Made by a program: the position numbers and the translations under genes | Notes under the pieces: generated by a model | Told to the model about the DNA's origin: nothing | Database searches by the model: none | The model's input: the letters and a program-made list of their open reading frames with translations, nothing else | DNA from: Craspedostauros australis | Lineage: Eukaryota; Bacillariophyta; Bacillariophyceae; Mastogloiales; Achnanthaceae | Direction of reading: 5' to 3' | DNA length: 64,000 bases | NCBI GenBank assembly: GCA_026770025.1 | Contig: JAMXDE010000042.1 | Span: 124,001-188,000 of the forward strand | In this document: in pieces, positions 56,104 through 64,000 of the stretch | Position numbering within the stretch: the first letter of the stretch is position 1 | Layout: every line of letters begins with the position of its first letter

Positions 56104-59100
56104 ATGTCGACTCCTGAGATGGACCTCGCCACCTTGGATCACATCCTCGGTGTCATCGGCATCCCTTCGGACTCCACTCCTCGCGACATCATCGCCCATG
56201 CAGACATCGTCAGCCCTCTTGACCTTGTCTCGCTCACCGAAGATGATCTTCGCAGCTTCCAACTTCGCGATGAGATCGATGATGGCGAAACCATCGTCGC
56301 CGTACTCGGAGTGAACCACATCCGCAAGATCCTCAACCTTGGCAAGTGGTATCTCACCCAAGCCATCCTCGACGACAACCCCTGGAACGATCTCGATCGT
56401 ACCTCGTTCATGGCGTTCACAGCTGAGCAGAACAACCCTTCCCTTCCGTCTTCGCACTCGCATTCGACTGCAAGCTCTCCCATTCCGTCTCTGATGGGCA
56501 TGGGCCACCACACCACTCCAGCATCCGCATTCCGTCCGGTGCCTGAAGAACCTCCGCATGTGAACTTCGCATTCGATCCTTCGGCTTCGGTGCCTGATCC
56601 TGCCTTCCCGCAACCACCTGTGACTCCATCCATGGCACCCTCTTCCAACTTCCAAGGTGTCCAAGCCATGGAGCTACCGGCTGACTACGTCAAGGAGTTC
56701 AGCAAGGCAACCAAGCGAGAGAGTCTGTCGCTCCCGACACTGAAGGACGACAAGCACTTCCTCACCTTCATGCGGACCTTTGAGACTCTTTCCTTCTCTC
56801 ATGGACTCAACCACCATCTCGACATGGACTTCATGCCGGCAACCAAGGACGAGGCCTTCTTCGCGAGCCAGAATCGCTACCTCTTCGCCGTGCTCACTGA
56901 GCATGTCAAGACTTCCAAGAGTCGGCGCATCATCCGTGCCTACAAGAAGTCTTGCGATGGCCGCGCGGCCTATGCCGATCTCGTTGACAGCTACACCAGT
57001 GGCGTCGTCGGCGAGACTCTGTCCATCAAATACAGAGACACCATCGTCGCCTTCCGTCTGGACCAGACTTGGACCAAGACCCGCGAGCAATTCCTCGATG
57101 CCTGGGAAACCAAGCTCGATGACATCGAAGAGCTCGATGATGCATGTGTCGATGAGGCGGTCAAGCAGCAATGGTTGCGCACCGCTATCGGTCCCGATGT
57201 CGACTTGACTCGGGCCTACACCAACGTCAAGTCCAACTCCCGTCAACGTCACAAGCAATCTCGCGGCTTCATCAAGGTTGGTGTCTCCTTCGAAGACCTC
57301 CTCGAGTTCGTCCGCGATGAGGCGCAGTCCCTTGATGCCAACCAGCCTCGCACCACATCTCGGCGCAAGGTCAACAATGCCAAGACCAGCGGCTCTGCTG
57401 GCAAAGGCAATGGCAAGGACTATGCCAAGGACGACCGCCGTTCCATTCCCAACGACGAATGGCGTGAGATGTCCAAGGATCAGCGTAAGGCTTTCCTTGA
57501 GGCAAAGGGCAAGTGGCGCAAGAACAAGGGCAAGGGAAAGGCTGACTCCCACCGAGCTGCCAACAACGCTGCCACATCTTCGGGCACCACCGACACTCCT
57601 TCCGCAACCCCGTCCGCTGGCAACGCGGACTCTTCCAAGGCTGGTGACCAGTCCACTGCCATCGATCGCCTTCTCGCGCAGACCAAGTCCACCTCTTCGT
57701 CTGACGATACTCCTCAACTGGTCTACAAGGGCCAGACCTGGCGCCTTGCCAACTCCACGGTGGTCCGGTACAGCTTCAACAAGCTTGTCAAGGACCACTC
57801 TGGCTCTCTCGTCGACAGCGGTGCCAATGGTGGCTTGGCTGGCGATGACGTCCTCGTTCTCTGCAAGACAGGACACACCGCCGACGTCAGTGGCATTGGT
57901 GACTCTGCCATCGCCAACCTCGACATTGGTACGGTTGCCGGTCTCATCCAGACCACCGAAGGGCCCATCATTGGTAAATTCCACCAATACGCGCTCTACG
58001 GAAAGGGCAAGACCATCCATTCATCCAACCAGCTTGGTGCCTTCGGAATGGATGTCAACGAACGCCCACGGAATCTCCCTGGAGGTCGCCAGACCATCAT
58101 CACGCCAGGAGGCCACATCATCCCACTGGCTGTCCGGCAAGGCCTGTCCTACATGGACATGGCCAAGCCCACCTGCTCCGAACTCGACAAGTATCCGCAT
58201 GTCGACTTCACCGCGGACGACGAATGGGACCCTTCTTCCCTCGACCAGGAGATGAACCTCGACGACGTCGCCGATGATGACGCCGCAGCACTCCAGCGCC
58301 GCGAGAACAACTCTACCGTTCTCACGGCCTACACTGGTGCTCGCCAAGCCGACATTGCTGACAACCCGGGCAGCATCATTGCCACTCGCAAGCCTGCCAA
58401 CTACGAGGCTCTCCGTCCCCACTTCGGCTGGATTCCAGCTCGTCGCGTTCGCGACACTCTTCGGTGTACCTCTCAATGGTACCGTACCGCCGAGCGCTTC
58501 TCCATGCGCAAGCATTTCAAGTCTCGGTTCCCAGCGGCCAACGTCGACCGTCTCCATGAGACGGTTGCGATGGATACGCTCTTCTCCGATACCCCTGCTC
58601 ACGACGACGGGGTTCCCGGCCATGGCGGCTGCACCATGCTTCAGGTGTACGTCGCCCTCGACTCTTGGTTCACGGCCGGTTTTCCCATGCCATCCGAGAG
58701 CCGCATCTCCGACACTCTCCGTGACTTCATCCGACGCCACGGGGCTCCCGACCTACTGATGTCCGACAACGCCAAGGCGCAGATCGGTAACAAGGTTATG
58801 GAGATCCTCCGGCAGTATCACATCCGTGATCACCAGAGTGAGCCGGAACATCAACACCAGAACGGCGCGGAACGCCGGATCCAGGATATCAAACGCACAA
58901 CCAACGGTGTGATGGATCGCACGGGTACTCCCGACCGCTTCTGGCTGATCTGCACGCTCTATGTGGTCGATCTCTTCAATCACATCGCGCAGGTCACCGC
59001 TGGCTCCATCACCCCCCTTCAAGCCGCCTTCGGACAGCGACCGGACATCTCCAAGTTCCTGTCCTACCGATGGTGGCAGCCTGTCTACTACCGGGTTGAC

Positions 59101-61686
59101 AGCCCCACCTTCCCCAGCCAGTCCAAGGAGCGCAGTGGACGCTGGGCCGGCCCTTGCCTTCACAAGGGCGACGACCTCACCTTCTGGGTCCTCGACGACG
59201 AGACCCAACGACTCCTCCCTCGGTCTGCCATCCGACCTGCCGACGACTCTGCCACCCGCAATCTTCGTGCGGACTTCCCCTTCCCCATTGTTGGGGAGGA
59301 CGATGGCTCTGATGCCATGAATGTGGCGAATGGGGAGCCAGACGACGACATCTCCGTCCCTCCTGACTCCGATCCCATCGTACACTCCCTCGCCGATTCC
59401 ATCCTGGCTGACCGCCGCGGCACAGACCCTGAAACAGTGGGGAATGCCAAGGTCCACATCCCGAAGTTCTCTCCCGAGGATCTCGTTGGGATGACCTTCA
59501 TCCACGAGAAGGATGGCCAGCAAGTCAGAGCGGAGGTGGTGCAAAAGGTCAATGACCTTGACGCAGCCAACCACCAACGCATCAAGATGCTACTCGCACT
59601 GGCTGATGGGGAGACGCATGACCTCATCTCCTACGTTGAGCTCGCCGATATCATCGAACGGCAACAAGAGCACAGCGACGACCCTGACGCCAAGTGGGAG
59701 TTCGACTCCATCATCGGACACGAGGGTCCCCTCTCATCTTCCTCCCCCTCCTACAAGGGATCGAGCTTCAACATCATCGTCAAATGGGGAGACGGCTCCA
59801 CCTCCACCGAACCCCTCTCCATCATGATTCAGGATGACCCCGTCTCTTGCGCTGCCTACGGCTGCCGCCACGAGCTGCTCGACGAGCCTGGCTGGAAGCG
59901 CCTCAAGCGCCTCGCCATCCGCACCAATCGTCTCGAGCGCCAGGTCCACAAATCCAAGACCTTCAACCACGCTCCTACCTTCCAGTTCGGCGTCCAAGTC
60001 CCCCGCAACCACAAGGAAGCGCTGCGACTCGACGACAAGAACGGCAACACTCTCTGGGACGATGCTGAGAAGAAGGAGATGGACCAACTCTTCGGGTACC
60101 ACACCTTCAAGTCTCTCGGCAAAGGCGCCCTTGTCCCCTCCGGCTTCCAGAAGATCCGCCTCCAATGGGTCTATGCTATGAAGCATGACCTCCGCCACAA
60201 GGCGCGCTGCGTCGCTGGTGGTCATCTCACCGACCCCTGCAAGGATGCATCCTACGCAGGTGTGGTCAGTCTTCGCTCTCTCCGCCTCTCCCTCCTCGCC
60301 GGCGAACTCAACGGCATTCCAACATGGGTTGGAGACATCGGCAATGCGTATCTTGAGGCCTTCACTCAAGAACGCATCTGCTTCATCGCTGGTGACGAAT
60401 TCGGTGACTTCGCTGGTCATACCATGCAGATAGTCAAGGCACTCTACGGCCTGCGCACATCGGGCGCCCGATTCCATGAGGCTCTCGCCGACACCCTTCG
60501 CGACATGGGTTTCCTCCAATGCCGCTCCGATCCCGACGTCTGGATGCGTGACGCCAACTCCCATTGGGAATATGTCTGCGTCTACGTCGATGATCTCACC
60601 GCGACGATGGCCGACCCCAAGGCCTTCTTCGACATCCTCTCTTCGAAGTACGGGTACCAGCTCAAGGGAGTTGGTCCTATCAAGTACCATCTCGGTGCTG
60701 ACTTCGGCCGTGATCCCGACGGCACTCTCAAGCTCTCCCCGCAATCCTACATCAAGCGGATGATGGAGAACTACGAGCGCATGTTCGGCGAGCTTCCCCG
60801 CAAGATCAGCTGCCCCCTCGACAAGGCCGACAGTCCCGAGCTTGACACCTCTTCCGAACTTAGCGAAACCGACAAACGCAAGTTCATGTCACTCATTGGT
60901 GCACTCCAGTGGTGTATCTCCCTCGGACGGTTTGACATCTCTGTCGCCGTCATGACGCTAGCACGCTTCCGCTCAGCGCCCCGCCAAGGCCATCTGGACC
61001 GCGCCAAGCGCGTGTACGGATATCTTCGCAAGCACCCTGATGCTGCCATCCGCTTCCGCACCTGCGTTCCCCGCTTCGATCTTCACTACGAGGTTCCCAA
61101 CCATGACTGGATCTACTCTGTCTATGGGAAGACCTCTGAGGAGATTCCGGACGACATCCCCGAGCCAAAAGGCAAACCTGTCCGAACTACCACGTTCGTC
61201 GACGCCAACCTTCTCCACTGCCAAGTCACTGGCAGATCCGCTACCGGTGCTCTCCACATGGTAAACCAGACCCCCATCGAATGGTTCTCCAAGCGCCAAG
61301 GCACGGTTGAGACCGCCACCTACGGGTCCGAGTTCGTTGCTGCCCGCCAAGCTACGGAGCAGATCATCTCCCTTCGTCTCGCTCTCCGCGAGATGGGCAT
61401 CCCAATCGACGGCCCCAGCTGGATGCTGGGTGACAACCAGTCCGTCATCACCTCCTCCACGGTCCCCAAGAGCATGCTCTCCAAGCGTCACAACGCGCTG
61501 GCCTACCATCGCGTCCGGTCCGCTGTCGCCGCTGGCATCCTCTACTTCATCAAGATCCCCGGCACGCCGAACGTCGCCGACGTGATGACGAAGTTCCTCC
61601 CGTGGGCTGTCTTCTGGCCCCTCGTGAAGCCCATCCTCTTCTGGAAAGGACACACCGAGTCCTCTACCCCGACCTACAAGACCTGA
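56104..61686 (+). CDS. Element D gag-pol polyprotein
   Basis: 1860 residues in one frame. Gag (to about 540) has no zinc knuckle but a Lys-rich tail (GKGKADSHRA). The protease string LVDSGANGGLAGDD lies near 570. Integrase follows, with TVAMDTLFSDTP, RRHGAPDLLMSDNAKAQ near 886 and HQNGAERRIQDIKR. Reverse transcriptase has LYGLRTSGARFHEALADT and VYVDDLTATM near 1494. RNase H has TFVDANLLHC, WFSKRQGTVETATYGSEF and ADVMTKFL. Codons are strongly biased to C at third positions, unlike the neighbouring elements. Start at 56104 (ATCATGTC context) after a 320-bp leader. Confidence 0.93.
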   Translation: MSTPEMDLATLDHILGVIGIPSDSTPRDIIAHADIVSPLDLVSLTEDDLRSFQLRDEIDDGETIVAVLGVNHIRKILNLGKWYLTQAILDDNPWNDLDRTSFMAFTAEQNNPSLPSSHSHSTASSPIPSLMGMGHHTTPASAFRPVPEEPPHVNFAFDPSASVPDPAFPQPPVTPSMAPSSNFQGVQAMELPADYVKEFSKATKRESLSLPTLKDDKHFLTFMRTFETLSFSHGLNHHLDMDFMPATKDEAFFASQNRYLFAVLTEHVKTSKSRRIIRAYKKSCDGRAAYADLVDSYTSGVVGETLSIKYRDTIVAFRLDQTWTKTREQFLDAWETKLDDIEELDDACVDEAVKQQWLRTAIGPDVDLTRAYTNVKSNSRQRHKQSRGFIKVGVSFEDLLEFVRDEAQSLDANQPRTTSRRKVNNAKTSGSAGKGNGKDYAKDDRRSIPNDEWREMSKDQRKAFLEAKGKWRKNKGKGKADSHRAANNAATSSGTTDTPSATPSAGNADSSKAGDQSTAIDRLLAQTKSTSSSDDTPQLVYKGQTWRLANSTVVRYSFNKLVKDHSGSLVDSGANGGLAGDDVLVLCKTGHTADVSGIGDSAIANLDIGTVAGLIQTTEGPIIGKFHQYALYGKGKTIHSSNQLGAFGMDVNERPRNLPGGRQTIITPGGHIIPLAVRQGLSYMDMAKPTCSELDKYPHVDFTADDEWDPSSLDQEMNLDDVADDDAAALQRRENNSTVLTAYTGARQADIADNPGSIIATRKPANYEALRPHFGWIPARRVRDTLRCTSQWYRTAERFSMRKHFKSRFPAANVDRLHETVAMDTLFSDTPAHDDGVPGHGGCTMLQVYVALDSWFTAGFPMPSESRISDTLRDFIRRHGAPDLLMSDNAKAQIGNKVMEILRQYHIRDHQSEPEHQHQNGAERRIQDIKRTTNGVMDRTGTPDRFWLICTLYVVDLFNHIAQVTAGSITPLQAAFGQRPDISKFLSYRWWQPVYYRVDSPTFPSQSKERSGRWAGPCLHKGDDLTFWVLDDETQRLLPRSAIRPADDSATRNLRADFPFPIVGEDDGSDAMNVANGEPDDDISVPPDSDPIVHSLADSILADRRGTDPETVGNAKVHIPKFSPEDLVGMTFIHEKDGQQVRAEVVQKVNDLDAANHQRIKMLLALADGETHDLISYVELADIIERQQEHSDDPDAKWEFDSIIGHEGPLSSSSPSYKGSSFNIIVKWGDGSTSTEPLSIMIQDDPVSCAAYGCRHELLDEPGWKRLKRLAIRTNRLERQVHKSKTFNHAPTFQFGVQVPRNHKEALRLDDKNGNTLWDDAEKKEMDQLFGYHTFKSLGKGALVPSGFQKIRLQWVYAMKHDLRHKARCVAGGHLTDPCKDASYAGVVSLRSLRLSLLAGELNGIPTWVGDIGNAYLEAFTQERICFIAGDEFGDFAGHTMQIVKALYGLRTSGARFHEALADTLRDMGFLQCRSDPDVWMRDANSHWEYVCVYVDDLTATMADPKAFFDILSSKYGYQLKGVGPIKYHLGADFGRDPDGTLKLSPQSYIKRMMENYERMFGELPRKISCPLDKADSPELDTSSELSETDKRKFMSLIGALQWCISLGRFDISVAVMTLARFRSAPRQGHLDRAKRVYGYLRKHPDAAIRFRTCVPRFDLHYEVPNHDWIYSVYGKTSEEIPDDIPEPKGKPVRTTTFVDANLLHCQVTGRSATGALHMVNQTPIEWFSKRQGTVETATYGSEFVAARQATEQIISLRLALREMGIPIDGPSWMLGDNQSVITSSTVPKSMLSKRHNALAYHRVRSAVAAGILYFIKIPGTPNVADVMTKFLPWAVFWPLVKPILFWKGHTESSTPTYKT

Positions 61687-62239
61687 ATGTCCGGGATACG
61701 CTTTGGGGAGTATTAGCGCACGCTAAATCTCTAACAATAGCGACACCCGTCGACCAATCAGAAATCTCCACTTTTCTTCTTTTTTCCGTTCCGAACGAAA
61801 ATTTTGGTCGAAAATCCGTTGTGTCAAATTTGTGTCACATTTCGCGTCGCAAGAACCGTTTTCCCGTCAATCATAGATTTCGGATGTCGCGGAAATGAAT
61901 TTCTTGCCAAGATGAACCTCTCTGCCCAATCAGGACAGACTTCGGTCTTGGGTGCGACACGTGCGAATCTTGCCATGACCTTCTCAAGTGAATATGATCA
62001 ATCGTGTGATCGTACTACTAGCAACATCGTGAGAAGACATAATTCACAACACGGGGTATCGCGGTGTTTTGTTCATTGACTTTTGCAAATCTTCTTCACG
62101 CAGTAACACGCACATTTGTCGTGTTGTCTCCGTGTTAATTTTACTTGCAATTGCATGAGATCATGTCATGCCCCTTTCATGCTCACAGTTCTCAAGAAAC
62201 TATCTTGTGAGCTCGCCCGCATTCTACTACTCATACGAA
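61687..62239 (+). other. Element D 3' non-coding region
   Basis: 553 bp between the stop of the polyprotein and the right 93-bp repeat. It may include the polypurine tract and, if the LTR is longer than the left copy shows, the missing U3 part. A perfect 14-bp inverted motif TTAGCGCACGCTAA lies at 61713-61726. Confidence 0.5.
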
Positions 62240-62332
62240 TAATACAGTAAACAAACACTCTCCTCACCAACAACAACGATCTGATCACTCTACGTTTCGG
62301 TGCGGAATCCCATCCTTGATTTCGTTCTAACA
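62240..62332 (+). repeat. Right terminal repeat of element D
   Basis: 93 bp ending TTCTAACA directly before TGCGC; partner of 55691-55783. Confidence 0.75.
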
Positions 62333-62337
62333 TGCGC

Positions 62338-63579
62338 AAAGCTCTGTACGGGTTGAAGTCCTCTGGAGCAGCATTTCGGGCCAAATTGGCAGGTGTACTT
62401 CATGACAGCTCATTCCGATCATCGAAGGCTGATCCAGACGTATGGCTACGAGCGGCTACCAAACCCGACGGTTTCGAATACTACAAGATCGTGCTTTGCT
62501 ATGTTGACGACGTGATGGCGATGAGCCATAAGCCCAGAGAGGTCATCGATGGCGTTGCTTCTGTCTTCAAATTGAAAGGGGACAAGGTTGAGCCACCAGG
62601 CATGTATCTTGGTGCATCACTCAGTCAGAAGAGCAATGAACATGGCACGCGGTGTTGGAGTGTGTCATCGGAGAAATACTGCAAGGCAGCCATCGAGAAC
62701 GTCGAGGAGAAGCTGGACAAGCAAGGACTACGACTACCATCAGGATGCCGGACACCATTCACTTGCAGCTACCATCCAGCAGAAGATGAGATGCCAGAAC
62801 TCAAATCAGACGGATTGCGGCGGTTCCAGGAGCTGATCGGAGTGCTGCGATGGGCAATTGAGATTGGCAGAGTCGAAATCTTGCTGGAAGTGTCACTGCT
62901 GTCATCCCACCTCGCCATGCCACGGGTCGGACATCTTGAGCAGGCTTACCACATCTTCGGATACCTGAAGAACACTTCGCGACGAACGATGCTGATGGAC
63001 CCTGATCACCCTAGGATATCAGAAGACCGCTTCCAGTCATTTGAATGGGAGGACTTCTACCACGACGCTGAGGAAGCCATGCCAATGGACATGCCAGAGC
63101 CCAGAGGCAACACAGCATCGACACATTGCTTCGTGGATGCCAACCACGCAGCTGACAAGGCGACAAGGCGATCGCAAACGGGGATACTACTCTTCCTGAA
63201 TCGTGCACCGGTTCTATGGTACAGCAAGAGGCAGAACTCGGTGGAGACCTCTACCTTTGGGTCAGAGTTCACTGCGATGAGGCTCGCAGTGGAGATGGTG
63301 TCATCGCTTCGATACAAGCTGCGCATGTTTGGGGTACCTATCGAGGGACCGACGAATACGTTCTGCGACAACGAGGCAGTCTTCAAGAATGCATCAACAC
63401 CCCACTCGACACTGTCGAAGAAGCACCACAGCATCTCCTACCACCGATGCCGAGAGGCTGTTGCCAGCGGTGTCATTCGCATAGCGAAAGAGGATACCAT
63501 GACAAACCTGGCGGACATATTCACGAAGACAATGGCAGCCCCGAAGCGTGAGATGCTGCTTGGTCGATTCTTGTACTAA
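62338..63579 (+). CDS. Element A RT and RNase H, 3' part
   Basis: Reverse transcriptase strings ALYGLKSSGAAFRA and CYVDDVMAM, then RNase H strings CFVDANHAADKAT, WYSKRQNSVETSTFGSEF, FCDNEAVFKN, LSKKHHSISYHRCRE and LADIFTKTM. It ends at a stop at 63579, 258 bp before the 3' terminal repeat. Confidence 0.88.
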   Translation, partial: KALYGLKSSGAAFRAKLAGVLHDSSFRSSKADPDVWLRAATKPDGFEYYKIVLCYVDDVMAMSHKPREVIDGVASVFKLKGDKVEPPGMYLGASLSQKSNEHGTRCWSVSSEKYCKAAIENVEEKLDKQGLRLPSGCRTPFTCSYHPAEDEMPELKSDGLRRFQELIGVLRWAIEIGRVEILLEVSLLSSHLAMPRVGHLEQAYHIFGYLKNTSRRTMLMDPDHPRISEDRFQSFEWEDFYHDAEEAMPMDMPEPRGNTASTHCFVDANHAADKATRRSQTGILLFLNRAPVLWYSKRQNSVETSTFGSEFTAMRLAVEMVSSLRYKLRMFGVPIEGPTNTFCDNEAVFKNASTPHSTLSKKHHSISYHRCREAVASGVIRIAKEDTMTNLADIFTKTMAAPKREMLLGRFLY

Positions 63580-63593
63580 CGAGATAGCCAACA

Positions 63594-63722
63594 GAGTCAC
63601 ATACAGAATCGCGCACAGAATCGCGCACAGAGTCGCACACAGAGTCGCACACAGAGTCGCACACAGAGTCGCACACAGAGTCGCATACAGAGTCGCGCAC
63701 AGAGTCGCAAACCGAGTCGCGA
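63594..63722. repeat. 12-bp minisatellite in element A
   Basis: About eleven units of ACACAGAGTCGC with a few variants at the edges. Open frames on both strands here (AHRV or CDSV repeats) are by-products of the 12-bp period. Confidence 0.92.
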
Positions 63723-63837
63723 TGCGTGAGGTTTTTAGGAGGCAAAATGCCGTTTTCCTACGCGCCAAAACCGGGGACGTCGGGCAGACACAGAGGGCGG
63801 TCCAGGGGATCGACAAGTGTCTACACAACGAGGGGAC

Positions 63838-64000
63838 AGAACGAGTTTTGGGATCATACGGGTCGTACCGTCTGTCAGTCGACCGTTGCGGTCATCTGGT
63901 CTTGTGCAATGACTCCTACGCGCCAACGGTGTAGCAGTTTCGTACGTGAGCATGTGTCAGCAACAGAATCCTGTCAGAGAAGGAGAGAACACAATTTCGA
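63838..64000 (+). repeat. 3' terminal repeat of element A, cut by window end
   Basis: Identical to 37728-37890 over the 163 bp visible. Confidence 0.85.

Larger units (their letters stand above)
55691..62332 (+). mobile_element. Ty1/copia element D, inserted in element A, looks whole
   Basis: A 6642-bp unit flanked by TGCGC pentamers, with direct terminal repeats ending CGTTCTAACA and one uninterrupted gag-pol frame. It is inserted in the RT-coding region of element A in the same orientation. The visible repeat is only 93 bp, short for a copia LTR, and its first third is less alike than the rest. The intact frame and exact duplication suggest a recent arrival. Confidence 0.88.
37728..64000 (+). 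mobile_element. Ty1/copia element A, split by nested insertions, 3' end outside window
   Basis: A plus-strand copia element running from a terminal repeat at 37728 to a matching repeat at 63838 that reaches the window end. Parts in order: gag, protease region, integrase and start of RT, then rest of RT and RNase H. Two other LTR elements interrupt it: B in the protease region and D in the RT region. Apart from these insertions the coding parts look well kept. The 163 bp of the terminal repeat visible at both ends are identical, implying recent activity. Confidence 0.85.

Noticed and set aside
56674-58020. Long minus-strand frames opposite the element D polyprotein
   Set aside because: They mirror the strong third-position C bias of the plus-strand frame and have no domain.
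63594-63722. Repeat-containing protein (AHRV or CDSV repeats)
   Set aside because: Frames open on both strands arise from the 12-bp period of a minisatellite.

Overview
The window looks like a repeat-rich stretch of nuclear DNA from a photosynthetic stramenopile, most likely a diatom. The grounds are a predicted protein with a signal peptide ending in a VAA/F junction like the plastid-targeting motif of algae with red secondary plastids, a secreted protein with long Pro-Thr-Ser repeats and Cys-rich solenoid repeats of a kind common in diatoms, and a dense load of Ty1/copia elements. The organism call is inference. No rRNA, tRNA, CRISPR or bacterial-type operon was found.

Layout. (1) 1-2214 is a Tc1/mariner-type transposase gene whose start lies before the window. 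(2) 2.97-6.44 kb holds two broken host genes on the minus strand: a fragment resembling the acetyltransferase end of N-acetylglutamate synthase, and a secreted PTS/Cys-rich protein. (3) 7564-12152 is a DNA transposon with 158-bp inverted ends and a decayed DDE-type transposase. (4) 12159-25429 is bounded by a different pair of 38-bp inverted ends. The hexamer CATAAG lies before, between and after units 3 and 4, so two TIR elements sit side by side sharing one target hexamer. The second is about 13 kb, has no recognisable transposase and carries old copia debris. (5) 25958-29053 is the only intact-looking host gene, a 1031-residue P-loop NTPase with a presequence. (6) 29783-36626 is an old, heavily broken copia element (E). 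(7) 37355-37490 is a lone inverted end related to unit 3.

(8) From 37728 to the window end lies a nest of LTR elements. Copia element A (37728 to beyond 64000) carries a Ty3/gypsy element B (40113-53164, minus) and a copia element D (55691-62332, plus). B in turn carries copia element C (42056-49565, minus). C and D look whole, and A and B are split by the insertions. C and E belong to one family in opposite orientations.

The two observations most worth a second look are the CATAAG-element-CATAAG-element-CATAAG arrangement, and an age paradox in the nest: the innermost element C has the most divergent LTR pair while its hosts A and B have nearly identical ones.
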